From positions 1 to 60,528 of the forward strand of contig JACQVA010000194.1 of assembly GCA_016210005.1 (NCBI GenBank): a DNA stretch of 60,528 nucleotides, in the 5' to 3' direction. Position 1 is the first letter of the stretch, and each line of letters begins with the position of its first letter. This document shows, piece after piece, positions 32,189 to 41,010 of this stretch. A program made the position numbers and the translations under genes. The notes under the pieces were generated by a model. The model was not told the DNA's origin and made no database searches. It worked only from the letters and a program-made list of their open reading frames with translations. This DNA is from Deltaproteobacteria bacterium. Lineage in GTDB: Bacteria > Desulfobacterota > Binatia > HRBIN30 > JACQVA1.

Positions 32189-32926
32189 TCACTGCGAAGC
32201 CTGCTGCGGCAGCAACTCCAGCAACTGCGCCAGCCGGCAAATTCGCGGGCAGTCGAGGCGGCCGGGGTAGCGGTCGAGCGGGTCCATCAACACGGCACGC
32301 AAGCCCGCGCGGCGGGCGCCGGCAATGTCGATGCCGTAGACGTCACCAACGTAGAGTGCCGCCTCAGCCCTCACGCCGATGCGCTCGAGCGCCAGCTTGA
32401 AGATCGCCGGGTCGGGTTTCTCCAGCCCAACCACGTGGGAGTCGATCACCGCGGCGAAGTGGGCGCGCAGGCCGTAGCGCTCGAGATCGGCTTCAATGCG
32501 GCCGTCGCTGTTGGAGATCACCGCCAGCGTGAAGCCGCGAGCCCGCAGCGCCGCCAGCACCTGCGCGGTGTCGGGTTCGACCACACGCCACAGGCAGCTG
32601 GCCTGGTTGTGCGCGCGCAACGCTGCGAGAATCGGCTTCGCCTGTGCGCTCGCAATGCCGAGGCAGTGAAGAACCGTGGCGAAGTACGACGGTCGCGCGG
32701 CTTCTTCATCCGGCCAGAGCAAACCCTCGATGCTGCCGGGCGGCGCCATCTCGGGAGCCAGTTGGCGATCGATGGCCGCCTTGGCCCCGTACTCAGCAAG
32801 GCGCAGGTCCTCGGGGCTCACCCGCTGCCCGTGCTCGGCCAAGACCTCGGCGATGAAGGCGTAATCGAGGTGCGCCAGCGTATTGCCGGCGTCGAACAAG
32901 ACGGCGCCAATGCCTTCGATCTTCAT
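32189..32926 (-). CDS. HAD-superfamily hydrolase
   Basis: 245 residues from ATG 32924-32926. Motif I is V-L-F-D-A-G-N-T-L: nucleophile Asp kept, but the second Asp of D-x-D is Gly, as in HAD subgroups that are dehalogenase- or phosphatase-like with a changed acid/base. Motif II is V-I-S-N-S-D, motif III Lys in G-L-E-K-P-D-P-A-I-F, motif IV Y-V-G-D-V-Y-G-I-D. Overlaps the protease gene by ATGA (32923-32926), so it is translationally coupled. Substrate unknown. Confidence 0.85.
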   Translation of the reverse strand: MKIEGIGAVLFDAGNTLAHLDYAFIAEVLAEHGQRVSPEDLRLAEYGAKAAIDRQLAPEMAPPGSIEGLLWPDEEAARPSYFATVLHCLGIASAQAKPILAALRAHNQASCLWRVVEPDTAQVLAALRARGFTLAVISNSDGRIEADLERYGLRAHFAAVIDSHVVGLEKPDPAIFKLALERIGVRAEAALYVGDVYGIDIAGARRAGLRAVLMDPLDRYPGRLDCPRICRLAQLLELLPQQASQ

Positions 32927-33645
32927 CGCCACACTCGGCCGCAGGCGAGCAGGAGCGCGAGTGGGAGCAGCAGCAACCACGCCGGTGCTCGGCTATCCGC
33001 CGGCACCAGCGCGCAGCTGTTGCTGCCCGCGGGCACGGTGCCGTCACCGTCGCTCCCGTAGATCGCGCGCGCACCGGCAACGTCATCCGCCTGCGGGCTT
33101 GCCAGCCGGGGCTCCTCGAGCAGCGTGACCCGGCGCATCAGCGTGCCGTTGCCGGAGTCGCCGCAAGCGTCGGAATGATCCAAGCCCAGGACGTGCCCGA
33201 GCTCGTGCATGGCGATCTGCCGAAACAGCGCGGGCTCGGCCAAGTCGGCAGCGGAGCTACGGAAGGTGACGTCGGCATCGATGAATTCGCCGGCCGTGTT
33301 GTGGCGGTACATGGTGATGCTCACCGCATCGCCGTAGCCGGCGCCGCCGCAGGTCTGCTGGGAGAATCCCATCGCGGTCACGCCGTCGGTCGGATCACAG
33401 AAGTCGCCGGAGCCGTGCTCGAAGTGAAAGTTGCCGATCGCCGCATTCCAGCGATTGATCGCTTCGGTGGCATACGAGCCGAACTGCGGCGGATCGAGGG
33501 CGCCGACATCGACGGCCACGGCATGCTCGCGCCAGAACAGATTCTGCGCGTTGCCGCAGGGATTGCCGTCGACGCGCAGCAGCTCGAACGCCCCCGCCGG
33601 GCTTGCCGCTAGTGCCAGATAGATGATCGCCAGCGCACGCTTCAT
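32923..33645 (-). CDS. secreted matrixin-like zinc metalloprotease with C-terminal membrane segment
   Basis: 240 residues. Signal peptide (A-L-A-I-I-Y-L-A-L-A-A-S-P-A-G-A). Catalytic zinc site H-E-L-G-H-V-L-G-L-D-H-S-D, followed by a Met-turn candidate G-T-L-M-R-R, as in M10/matrixin enzymes. Cys are suggestive of disulphides (C-G-N, F-C-D, T-C-G-G, A-C-G-D). The end R-A-P-A-W-L-L-L-L-P-L-A-L-L-L-A-C-G-R-V-W-R is a membrane helix with a basic tail, so the protease is probably anchored outside the cytoplasm. ATGA overlaps on both sides bind it to the secreted protein upstream and the HAD gene downstream. Confidence 0.88.
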   Translation of the reverse strand: MKRALAIIYLALAASPAGAFELLRVDGNPCGNAQNLFWREHAVAVDVGALDPPQFGSYATEAINRWNAAIGNFHFEHGSGDFCDPTDGVTAMGFSQQTCGGAGYGDAVSITMYRHNTAGEFIDADVTFRSSAADLAEPALFRQIAMHELGHVLGLDHSDACGDSGNGTLMRRVTLLEEPRLASPQADDVAGARAIYGSDGDGTVPAGSNSCALVPADSRAPAWLLLLPLALLLACGRVWR

Positions 33646-34211
33646 TGGTTGGCCTCCCGCTGCCGCAGGCGCTGGCGGAGGGCATCGAGAAAGCCGCGCA
33701 GCGGCGTGGCACCGACCCCTTGCACCTCGCTGCTCAGCAGCCGGCTGCCATCGGCAAGCGCACCAACGAATTCGTACGATGGCCGGAGGACGGCCGCGGC
33801 CTCACCCTCTCCCTGCACGCGGAAGTAGCCTTGGTGAAAACCGACCAACGGGCTGGCGAAGTGACCATCGCGGGCAAAGATCACCCCGTGTTCACCGCGG
33901 GCGAACCGCGGCACCCCCTGCACCCGCTCGACCAAGTCGCCGATCTGCCCGCCGGCGAACCGCAGGCTGATGAATGCTGAGTCGGCGCCATAGAGCGGCT
34001 CGATGGTCTCGAAAGTGACGACCGTTTCAATGTGGCGCCGGGCCGCATCGGTCCACTGCGGCTCGATGGCAACCACCTTGCCGGTGAATACGTGGTCCGC
34101 CTCGGCACAGAGGCTGTCGAGATTCTTCTCCATCACGGTGGTTGCCCGCACGGGCGGGGCGGCGAGAAACCACAGCGCCAGACCAAGGTAAAGACAATCG
34201 GCTCGATTCAT
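33642..34211 (-). CDS. secreted protein of unknown function
   Basis: 189 residues from ATG 34209-34211. Signal peptide (L-Y-L-G-L-A-L-W-F-L-A-A-P-P-V-R-A). Core reads A-D-H-V-F-T-G-K-V-V-A-I-E-P-Q-W, T-V-V-T-F-E-T-I-E-P-L-Y-G and G-E-H-G-V-I-F-A-R-D-G, an OB/beta-sandwich-like pattern. The C-terminal ~20 residues are a basic helix. Overlaps the matrixin gene by ATGA. The tight coupling suggests a partner, inhibitor or substrate of the protease; that is inference. Confidence 0.65.
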   Translation of the reverse strand: MNRADCLYLGLALWFLAAPPVRATTVMEKNLDSLCAEADHVFTGKVVAIEPQWTDAARRHIETVVTFETIEPLYGADSAFISLRFAGGQIGDLVERVQGVPRFARGEHGVIFARDGHFASPLVGFHQGYFRVQGEGEAAAVLRPSYEFVGALADGSRLLSSEVQGVGATPLRGFLDALRQRLRQREANQ

Positions 34212-34381
34212 CGCCCAGACTATTAGCAGGCGCAACGATCTTGAACCATGAGGGCCCAGCGGCGGGCTGAAAGAGCCGGTGGGCGCCGAGTTACGGTGCG
34301 CACCGAGTTCATAGCACTCCGCGCCGGGTGCTCGTCTCGAATTGACTCGCTGGCGGAATGGATGAATGAATCACCGCGCGC

Positions 34382-35689
34382 ATGCCGGCCACCACGATCA
34401 CCAACGTTTCGCCGACGCCAGCCGATCGGCTCTACCGTGTCGCAGCGCGGGCGGCGTTCGGGTTGGCGTGGGTGGTAGCCCGCGGGTTGGGGGCGACGCC
34501 GCAGGCGCTGCGCGCTCGTACCGGCAGGTTGCCGCCGGCAACGCCGCCCTTGCTGTGGCTGCACGGGGCTTCGGCCGGAGAGATGGCGGCGGCGATCGGG
34601 CTCAGCGCCGCCTTGCGGGCGCACGGGCATCGCTTCACGGCGGCGTACACGGCGGCCAACGCTGCGGGTGTTGAGTTCGTGCAGCGGCGCGGCGGCACGC
34701 AGGCGGTGGCGGCGCTGGCGCCGTGGGATCACCCGCGCTGGGTGGCGCGCGCCTTCGATCACTGGCAGCCGCGCCTGCTGCTGTTGGTCGAAACCGAGCT
34801 GTGGCCCACTCTGATTCTGGAAGCGGCCCGGCGCCGGCTGCCGGTGTTCTGCGTCAGCGCCAGGATCTACCCGCGCGACGCCGGCCGCTACCGGCTGATC
34901 CGCGCCCTGACGGCGCCCATGCTGCAACGGCTGACCGGCGTGCTCGCCCAAGACGACACCGAGCGGGAACGATTCGTGGCGCTCGGCATGCCCCCGGAGT
35001 GCTGCACCGTTGCTGGCAATCTGAAGTACTTGGCCGCCACGGGTGCCAGCCGCTCGCATGGGCCTTTGCCGGCGACTGCCGCTTGGCGCCGCGAGCTGCA
35101 CCTGGTCGAGGGCGAGCGCGTCGTTGTCTGTGGCAGCATTCACACCGACGAGTTGCGGGCCGTGTTTGCCGCCCTCGATCAGCTGCCCCTGGACGCACTG
35201 CGTGTGATCATCGCGCCGCGACACCTGACGGCGACGGTGATGATTACCCGGCTGGCGCAGCGGCGGGGCTGGCGGCTACACCGGCGCTCGGCCGGCTCGG
35301 TGCCGCCGGGTTGGCAGCTGTTGGTGTTGGATCGCGTGGGCGAGTTGGCGGAAGCCTACGCGGTCGCCTCCCTGGCGGTAGTCGGCGGCGGGTTCGGCGC
35401 TCATGGCGGGCACAACCCGTTCGAGCCGCTGCTGGCAGGAGCGCCGGTGATCTTCGGGCCGCACTTCGACCACTTTGCCGGCGAGGCCCGGGCCTTGGCC
35501 GCGGTCGAGCCCACGGCGCAAGTCGATGGCCCGCTTCAGCTCGGCCAGCGGCTGTTGCAGTGGTGGAGTGACCCGCGGCGCTGCGCGCGCGTGCTCGCGC
35601 GGCAGCGCAGCGCGCTTCCGGACGGGGCAGCCATTGCGCGGCGGTATGTCAATGCGCTATCGCCGTGGCTCGAAAGAGGCGGGGTGTGA
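34382..35689 (+). CDS. waaA: 3-deoxy-D-manno-octulosonic acid (Kdo) transferase
   Basis: 435 residues. The GT-B N-domain carries L-L-W-L-H-G-A-S-A-G-E (catalytic Glu region) and E-T-E-L-W-P; the C-domain has V-V-C-G-S-I-H-T-D-E, G-E-L-A-E-A-Y and V-V-G-G-G-F-G-A-H-G-G-H-N-P-F-E-P. Adds Kdo from CMP-Kdo to lipid A precursor at the inner membrane. S-I-H-T-D-E replaces the usual S-T-H-x-x-E. Its TGA is overlapped by the start of lpxB (GTGA), so the two enzymes are made together. Confidence 0.93.
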   Translation: MPATTITNVSPTPADRLYRVAARAAFGLAWVVARGLGATPQALRARTGRLPPATPPLLWLHGASAGEMAAAIGLSAALRAHGHRFTAAYTAANAAGVEFVQRRGGTQAVAALAPWDHPRWVARAFDHWQPRLLLLVETELWPTLILEAARRRLPVFCVSARIYPRDAGRYRLIRALTAPMLQRLTGVLAQDDTERERFVALGMPPECCTVAGNLKYLAATGASRSHGPLPATAAWRRELHLVEGERVVVCGSIHTDELRAVFAALDQLPLDALRVIIAPRHLTATVMITRLAQRRGWRLHRRSAGSVPPGWQLLVLDRVGELAEAYAVASLAVVGGGFGAHGGHNPFEPLLAGAPVIFGPHFDHFAGEARALAAVEPTAQVDGPLQLGQRLLQWWSDPRRCARVLARQRSALPDGAAIARRYVNALSPWLERGGV

Positions 35690-36912
35690 GCAGCGGCGGG
35701 CGACAGTGCACGATTTGTTTGGTTGCCGGCGACGTTTCCGGGGATGACAACGCGGGACATCTGGCGGCGGCCATCCGCCAACTGGCTCCGGCGGTGCGCC
35801 TGGTGGGGGCGGGCGGGAGCGCCATGCGCGCGGCCGGCGTCGAAATTGCCGTCGAGACCACCGACCTATCCGCCGTCGGCGTGTTGGATTCCGTACGCAT
35901 GCTGCCCCAGCTGGTGGCCCGCTTTCGGCGCTGGCAGCGGTTGGTGCGCAGCGCGCGACCGGATTTGGTGGTGCTGGTGGACAGCGAAACGGTGAACGCG
36001 CCGGCGGCGCTGTGGCTGTACCGGCGGCGGGTGCCGGTGGCGTTCTTCTTCCCGCCCCAGGTCTGGCTCTGGGGACGGTGGCGGTTACCGGCGATTGTGC
36101 CGCTGGCGCGCCGCGTGATCTCGGCCTTTCAACCGGAAGCGGCGCTCTACGCGCAAGCCGGCGCCGACACGGTCTGGGTCGGGCATCCGCTGCGCGAGCT
36201 GGTGCAGGTGAGCGAAGACGCGCCCGCGGCGCTGGGTGCGCTCGGACTCGACCCGTCCCGGCCGCTGGTGGCGTTGATGCCGGGCAGTCGCACCAACGAG
36301 GTGCGGCGGCTGGCGCCGGCGATTTTGGGCGCTGCCCGGATCTTGCAGGCGCGCGATCCGGCGCTGCAGTTCGCTTTGCCGCTGGCCAGCGATGCACTGC
36401 GGGCCGAGGTCGAGCGGCAGGTGGCCGCCAGCGGCGTGCGCGGAGTGGTGCTCTACCGCCCGCAATCGTACGCGGTGCTCAGTCAGGCGCGGGTGGTGTT
36501 GCAGTGCTCGGGCACCGCCACCCTGGAGGCAGCGCTGCTCGGCATTCCGGCGGTGATTGTCTATCGCTGCATCGCGATCGAGTACCTGGTGGGCCGGTAT
36601 CTGCTGATCGATGCACCGTTCATTGGCATGCCTAACATTCTGTTGGGCGAGATGGTGCAGCCAGAGTTTTTCCACCGGCACGCCGACGCCGAGCACATCG
36701 CGGCCGAGGCCTGGTCGCTGCTCACCGACGAGTGCCGCCGCCAGCGCGTGCGCGCGCAGCTCGCCGGCATTGCCGGCCTGCTCGGACCGCCGGGGGCATT
36801 TGCGCGCGCGGCGCAGGCGGTGGTGGGGTTGTTGCCGCCGGCGGCCGAGCTGATGCCAGTGCCCGCGCCCGGCAACGGCGATGACTGCGGGCGCCGTGCC
36901 CAGGCCCGCTGA
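35686..36912 (+). CDS. lpxB: lipid-A-disaccharide synthase
   Basis: 408 residues from GTG 35686-35688, which overlaps the waaA stop as GTGA; an in-frame GTG at 35665 would lie deep in waaA. Motifs: V-A-G-D-V-S-G-D-D-N-A-G (usual A-G-E-A-S-G-D, with Glu to Asp), F-F-P-P-Q-V-W-L-W, M-P-G-S-R-T-N-E-V, C-S-G-T-A-T-L-E-A-A-L and P-N-I-L-L-G-E-M-V-Q-P-E-F. Joins UDP-diacylglucosamine and lipid X in the lipid A route. The Asp variant also occurs in diverged LpxB-like proteins, so a changed substrate is possible. Confidence 0.88.
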   Translation: MSSGGRQCTICLVAGDVSGDDNAGHLAAAIRQLAPAVRLVGAGGSAMRAAGVEIAVETTDLSAVGVLDSVRMLPQLVARFRRWQRLVRSARPDLVVLVDSETVNAPAALWLYRRRVPVAFFFPPQVWLWGRWRLPAIVPLARRVISAFQPEAALYAQAGADTVWVGHPLRELVQVSEDAPAALGALGLDPSRPLVALMPGSRTNEVRRLAPAILGAARILQARDPALQFALPLASDALRAEVERQVAASGVRGVVLYRPQSYAVLSQARVVLQCSGTATLEAALLGIPAVIVYRCIAIEYLVGRYLLIDAPFIGMPNILLGEMVQPEFFHRHADAEHIAAEAWSLLTDECRRQRVRAQLAGIAGLLGPPGAFARAAQAVVGLLPPAAELMPVPAPGNGDDCGRRAQAR

Positions 36913-37004
36913 CGGCGTGGCCCGCGCCGTGCGGCCTGCGATGGGCTTCCCGCGGCGCTTGTGGCATATCGCCTGTAGCCCGCCGTCAAGCGACCCGTGC
37001 AGCG

Positions 37005-37868
37005 ATGTTTCGACTCAAGCACCTGCAGATCGACACCCTCGGCGAGCACGTTGTGTTCATTCACGAGAGCGCCGGCGCCTGCATCGCGTGGGGCGGCGCG
37101 CTCGACTTGGCCCCGGCCGACGACATCTTGATCACGGTCGAGCGCCCGATGGAGATCGACACGGAGGTACAATTGGTGGCCTCGATCTTGTCGAAGAAGA
37201 AGACCGCGGGGGCCACGCACGCTTTGATCGACATTCCGGTCGGCCGCACGGCAAAGATGCGCTCGCACGGCGGCGCGGAGCGGCTGGCCAACCTGTTCCG
37301 CGCCGTCGCCAAGGAAGTCGAGCTGCTCATCGACGTGGTAGTGACCGAGGCCAGCGGCCCGATCGGCTGGGGCATCGGGCCGCAGCTGGAAGCGTTCGAC
37401 GTGCTGGCGGTGTTACGGCGTGAGCCGGGCGCGCCGCAAGATCTGCGCGAGAAGTCCCTCTACCTGGCGGCCCGCATTCTCGAACTGGTGGGCGCTGTGG
37501 CCCCTGCCGCCGGCTATCGCGCCGCCCAGCAGACGCTCGACTCCGGCGCGGCCGAGCGTGCCTTCACCCGCATCATCGCCGCACAAGGGGAGCGCGCGCC
37601 GGTGCCCGCGGCGCCCTACAGGCACGTGGTCGAGGCCCCCGCCGACGGCCGCATTCACGAAATCGACTGCTGGGAGATCGCCCGTGTTGCCAAACGCGCC
37701 GGCGCGCCGGCTCACGCTGCCGCCGGCGTACGGCTACTGCACACGGTGGGGGACATCGTCGAGCGCGGCGAGCCGGTGTTCGAGATTCACGCGCAGAGCG
37801 CCGCGCAACTCGAATTCGGCCGGGCTTACGCCGCCGCTCACCCCGACATCGTGCGCTTCGGGTTCTGA
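37005..37868 (+). CDS. C-terminal half of a thymidine/AMP phosphorylase-like protein
   Basis: 287 residues, whereas the family is usually ~430-510. It opens with ~25 residues that do not match, then reads G-A-C-I-A-W-G-G-A-L-D-L-A-P-A-D-D, V-A-S-I-L-S-K-K-K-T-A-G-A-T-H, I-D-I-P-V-G-R-T-A-K-M-R, and G-P-I-G-W-G-I-G-P-Q-L-E-A-F-D-V-L. These come from the middle and C-terminal part of the DeoA/AMP-phosphorylase family. The N-terminal helical domain and the K-H-S-x-G-G-V phosphate loop are not encoded upstream. So it is either a truncated gene still in frame or a reduced protein with a new role. There is no clear ribosome site before the ATG. Confidence 0.7.
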   Translation: MFRLKHLQIDTLGEHVVFIHESAGACIAWGGALDLAPADDILITVERPMEIDTEVQLVASILSKKKTAGATHALIDIPVGRTAKMRSHGGAERLANLFRAVAKEVELLIDVVVTEASGPIGWGIGPQLEAFDVLAVLRREPGAPQDLREKSLYLAARILELVGAVAPAAGYRAAQQTLDSGAAERAFTRIIAAQGERAPVPAAPYRHVVEAPADGRIHEIDCWEIARVAKRAGAPAHAAAGVRLLHTVGDIVERGEPVFEIHAQSAAQLEFGRAYAAAHPDIVRFGF

Positions 37869-37913
37869 GGCCGGCCGCCGCCGTTGGTGATCTACGCCAT
37901 CGCCCCGCCAGTT

Positions 37914-39875
37914 ATGACGCGCGCAGGGTATCGCTCGCTGCTGAGCACCACGGCCTTGCTGCTGGCGCCCGCGGCCTGGGCGGCGCTGCACGGGCCGGTG
38001 ACGGGCACGGCCGACCCGAACGAGCCGGGCGTGGTGTCGGCCGCCGCCGCAGTGCCGGCGCAGCCGGTCGTGGTACCGCGTATGCCCGGGCCCCGGCGCA
38101 ACCACGCGCTCGGCGCCGCTGCCGGGCGCTCCACGCTTGCGCCACCGCTGTCACCACTCCAGAGCGCCCCGATTCTCGCCGGCGACTTTGCCGGCATCCC
38201 CTTCACCTCCTTCTTCCCGCCCGACCCCAGCCTCGCCGTCGGACCCGATGATCTGGTGGCGGTAGTCAACGGGGCGATCGCGCTGTTCACCCGGAGCGGC
38301 GCCAATCCCTGGCAGCGCTCGCTCAACAACTTCTTCAACGGCTCACAGTCGAGCAGCTTCGTCTATGATCCCAAAGTCATCTTCGACCCCCATTCCGGCC
38401 GCTTCTTCGTGGCGGCAATCGACGGCCAGAACAGCCCGAACTCGTGGCTGCGCCTGGCGGTGTCGAAGTCGAGTGCCCCGAGCAATCTAAGCGTGTCGCC
38501 GAGCGCAACCAGCCAGTGGTGGGGATACAACATTGATGCCGATCGCGACGGCGGGGCGCAGATCAATAACAACTGGGCCGATTTTCCCGGGGTCGGTGTC
38601 GATCAGTACAACCTCTACATCACGGCCAACATGTTCGACAACGACGGCGGCTTTCACTACGTCAAGGTTTGGGTGATCGCCAAGGCCGCGCTGTTGAATG
38701 GCGGACCGCCTACGGTCTTCGAGTTTGGGGCGCCGCCGGCGCCGGCGCTGGGCAATCCGGAGACGGGCGAGCCGGACTTCACCATCACGCCCGCGCTCAA
38801 CTTCGACTCCGGCAGCGAGCACATGCTCTCGACCAACGAACTAGCCGGTGGCGATGGTTTCCTCACGCTGTGGACGGTCAACGACCCCGGCGGCACACCG
38901 CTGCTGGCGAGCGCCAACCTAACGGTGGCGGCGTGGAACGGCTTTACCGTGCCGCCGTGCGCACAGGCGGGCGGCGGCACACCGCTCGATGCCGGCGACA
39001 CGCGCGTGCTCAATGCGGTCGAACGTGACGGCAGCCTGTGGGCGACCCACACCCAGCCGAGCGCCGACGGTTTGCGCGCCGAGGTCCGCTGGTACGAGAT
39101 CGACGTCGCCGGGCCGACGCTGCGGCAATCCGGCCTGGTGTCCGATGCCACTCGTTGTTACTTCTATCCGGCGATCATGCCCGACGCGCAGGGCAATGCC
39201 GGCTTGGTCATGAGCGGGGTCGATGAAGCTATCTTCGGCTCAGTCTTCTACACCGGCCGCTTGGCTGCCGATGCCGCCGGCACGATGCCGCCCGTGGCCA
39301 CGCTGCGCGCCGGCCTCTCCAGCTACGTCAGAACCGACGCGGCGGGATTCAATCGCTGGGGCGACTACGGCGGTATTGCCGCCGACCCCGCCGGCGGCGA
39401 GCTCTGGATATTCCACGAATATGCCTCGCACGCGCCCGACCTATGGGACACCTGGCTTGGCCGATTGCAGTTCCCCACACCCGCGCCGTCCCCGACCAGT
39501 ACGGTGGCGCCAACTGCCGGCGCCAGCGTAACCCCGGAGCCGACACCGGCAGCGACAGCCACCGCAAGTGATACGCCGCTGGCGACTTCGACATATACGG
39601 CCAGCCCTACCGCCACCGACACCGCAACGCCGATGGACACTGCGGCTCCCGTTTTCAGCCCGACGTTCACTCCGACAACCGCGCCGCTCGGCCCTCGTGG
39701 CGATGCCAACTGCGACCTGCGGGTTTCAGCCGCCGATGTCTCGGCCGTGGTCCTGCGGCTAACCGGCGTGGAGGTCGCCAGCTGCGCGCAAGCCGATGTT
39801 GACGGCAACGGTCAGGTAACAGCGGCCGACATTGCCGCCGTGATCGAGCGCATCTTCACGGCCGCCGTACTCTAG
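37914..39875 (+). CDS. large secreted protein with Pro/Thr linker and dockerin-like tail
   Basis: 653 residues from ATG 37914. Signal peptide (L-L-S-T-T-A-L-L-L-A-P-A-A-W-A). A long beta-rich region has D-P-K-V-I-F-D-P-H-S-G-R-F-F-V-A-A-I-D and Y-N-L-Y-I-T-A-N-M-F repeats. It is followed by a linker of P-T/T-A-T repeats (about residues 520-590), then G-D-A-N-C-D-L-R-V-S-A-A-D-V-S-A-V-V and D-V-D-G-N-G-Q-V-T-A-A-D-I-A-A-V-I. The last two are EF-hand-like Ca loops of a dockerin-type pair. Exported; possibly surface-attached through the dockerin module. No cohesin is seen here. Function of the main domain unknown. Confidence 0.8.
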   Translation: MTRAGYRSLLSTTALLLAPAAWAALHGPVTGTADPNEPGVVSAAAAVPAQPVVVPRMPGPRRNHALGAAAGRSTLAPPLSPLQSAPILAGDFAGIPFTSFFPPDPSLAVGPDDLVAVVNGAIALFTRSGANPWQRSLNNFFNGSQSSSFVYDPKVIFDPHSGRFFVAAIDGQNSPNSWLRLAVSKSSAPSNLSVSPSATSQWWGYNIDADRDGGAQINNNWADFPGVGVDQYNLYITANMFDNDGGFHYVKVWVIAKAALLNGGPPTVFEFGAPPAPALGNPETGEPDFTITPALNFDSGSEHMLSTNELAGGDGFLTLWTVNDPGGTPLLASANLTVAAWNGFTVPPCAQAGGGTPLDAGDTRVLNAVERDGSLWATHTQPSADGLRAEVRWYEIDVAGPTLRQSGLVSDATRCYFYPAIMPDAQGNAGLVMSGVDEAIFGSVFYTGRLAADAAGTMPPVATLRAGLSSYVRTDAAGFNRWGDYGGIAADPAGGELWIFHEYASHAPDLWDTWLGRLQFPTPAPSPTSTVAPTAGASVTPEPTPAATATASDTPLATSTYTASPTATDTATPMDTAAPVFSPTFTPTTAPLGPRGDANCDLRVSAADVSAVVLRLTGVEVASCAQADVDGNGQVTAADIAAVIERIFTAAVL

Positions 39876-39954
39876 CCGGCCTTGGCGAACCGCTGCATTG
39901 CGGGGTATAAGCGCATCGCGGTTTTGGCCATGAAGCGCCCGAGGAACATCGCTG

Positions 39955-41010
39955 ATGCCTGACATGCCGTTGCTGCTTCTGCGCGTTGCCGGCGTGGTGG
40001 TTGGTCTGGCCGGTCTGTGGCTGACCTATCGGCTACGGTTTCGCGCGCGCCGGCTGGCGAACTCGGAGTGGCTGCTGGGTACATTGCTGGCCTTCGCGCT
40101 GGTCGTCTGCGGCTTGGTGCCGAACGCCTTCGACTTCCTGCTCGGCCTATTCGCCTTTCGCAAGGGCGGCGGGCAGCGGCTGATCGGCTTGTTGATCTTC
40201 TCGAATCTGCTCTCGTACGTGCTGATCTACCTCGCGTTGACTCGCAGCAATCGGGCCGAGGAGGTGATTGACCGGGTTGTCCGGGAGCTGGCCAAGCGGC
40301 AGTACCGCGAGAGCCGCGACGCTGACGACGCCCAGCTGTACATCGTCATCCCGGCCTTCAACGAGGCCGCCAACATCGGCGCGGTGTTGGCCGGCGTCCC
40401 GCCGCTGGTTTGCGGGTTGCGCACCAAGCCCATTGTCGTCGTTGACGGCGCCACTGACGACACCGCAACCGTGGTGCGGCAGTGCAGCAGCGAGCCGGTG
40501 TGCTACCTCGTCAATCGCGGCGGGGGCTCGGCACTGAAGGCGGGCTACGATCTGGCCATCGAGAACGGGGGGGATATCGTCGTCACGCTAGATGCCGACG
40601 GCCAGCATCGGCCCGACGAGATTTCCCGATTGGTGCAGCCGATCGTCGATGGCCGCGCCGATCTAGTCAACGGCTCGCGGCTGCTCGGGCGCTACCAGGT
40701 CGAGCGCTGGAGCCGGGCTACCGGCTTGGTGTTGTTCAATTGGCTCATCAGCCTGCTCACGCTCACCCGCATCACCGATTGTTCCAGCGGTTTTCGCGCG
40801 ATTCGCACCGCCGAGCTGGCCAAGTTAGAGTTACGCCAGCCGCAGTTCCACACCTCCGAGCTGTTGATCGAGGCGCTGCGCAAAGGGCTGCGAGTGACGG
40901 AAGTACCGATCAGCGGCGAGCGCCGGCGAAGCGGCGAAAGCAAGAAGCCCGCGTCGTGGCGTTACGGCTGGGGGTTTGCCCGCGCGATCGTGTCGACGTG
41001 GTTGCGCTAG
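39955..41010 (+). CDS. membrane-associated GT2 glycosyltransferase (DPM1/DPG-synthase-like)
   Basis: 351 residues. Residues 1-105 hold three to four membrane helices. The GT2 domain follows: L-Y-I-V-I-P-A-F-N-E-A-A-N-I, V-V-V-D-G-A-T-D-D-T, the D-x-D in V-T-L-D-A-D-G-Q-H, and D-C-S-S-G-F-R-A. A short basic tail ends the protein. The layout is that of enzymes that load sugars on polyprenyl phosphate. Its last 13 bases overlap the GTG start of the next gene, so it belongs to the glycan operon. Confidence 0.87.
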   Translation: MPDMPLLLLRVAGVVVGLAGLWLTYRLRFRARRLANSEWLLGTLLAFALVVCGLVPNAFDFLLGLFAFRKGGGQRLIGLLIFSNLLSYVLIYLALTRSNRAEEVIDRVVRELAKRQYRESRDADDAQLYIVIPAFNEAANIGAVLAGVPPLVCGLRTKPIVVVDGATDDTATVVRQCSSEPVCYLVNRGGGSALKAGYDLAIENGGDIVVTLDADGQHRPDEISRLVQPIVDGRADLVNGSRLLGRYQVERWSRATGLVLFNWLISLLTLTRITDCSSGFRAIRTAELAKLELRQPQFHTSELLIEALRKGLRVTEVPISGERRRSGESKKPASWRYGWGFARAIVSTWLR

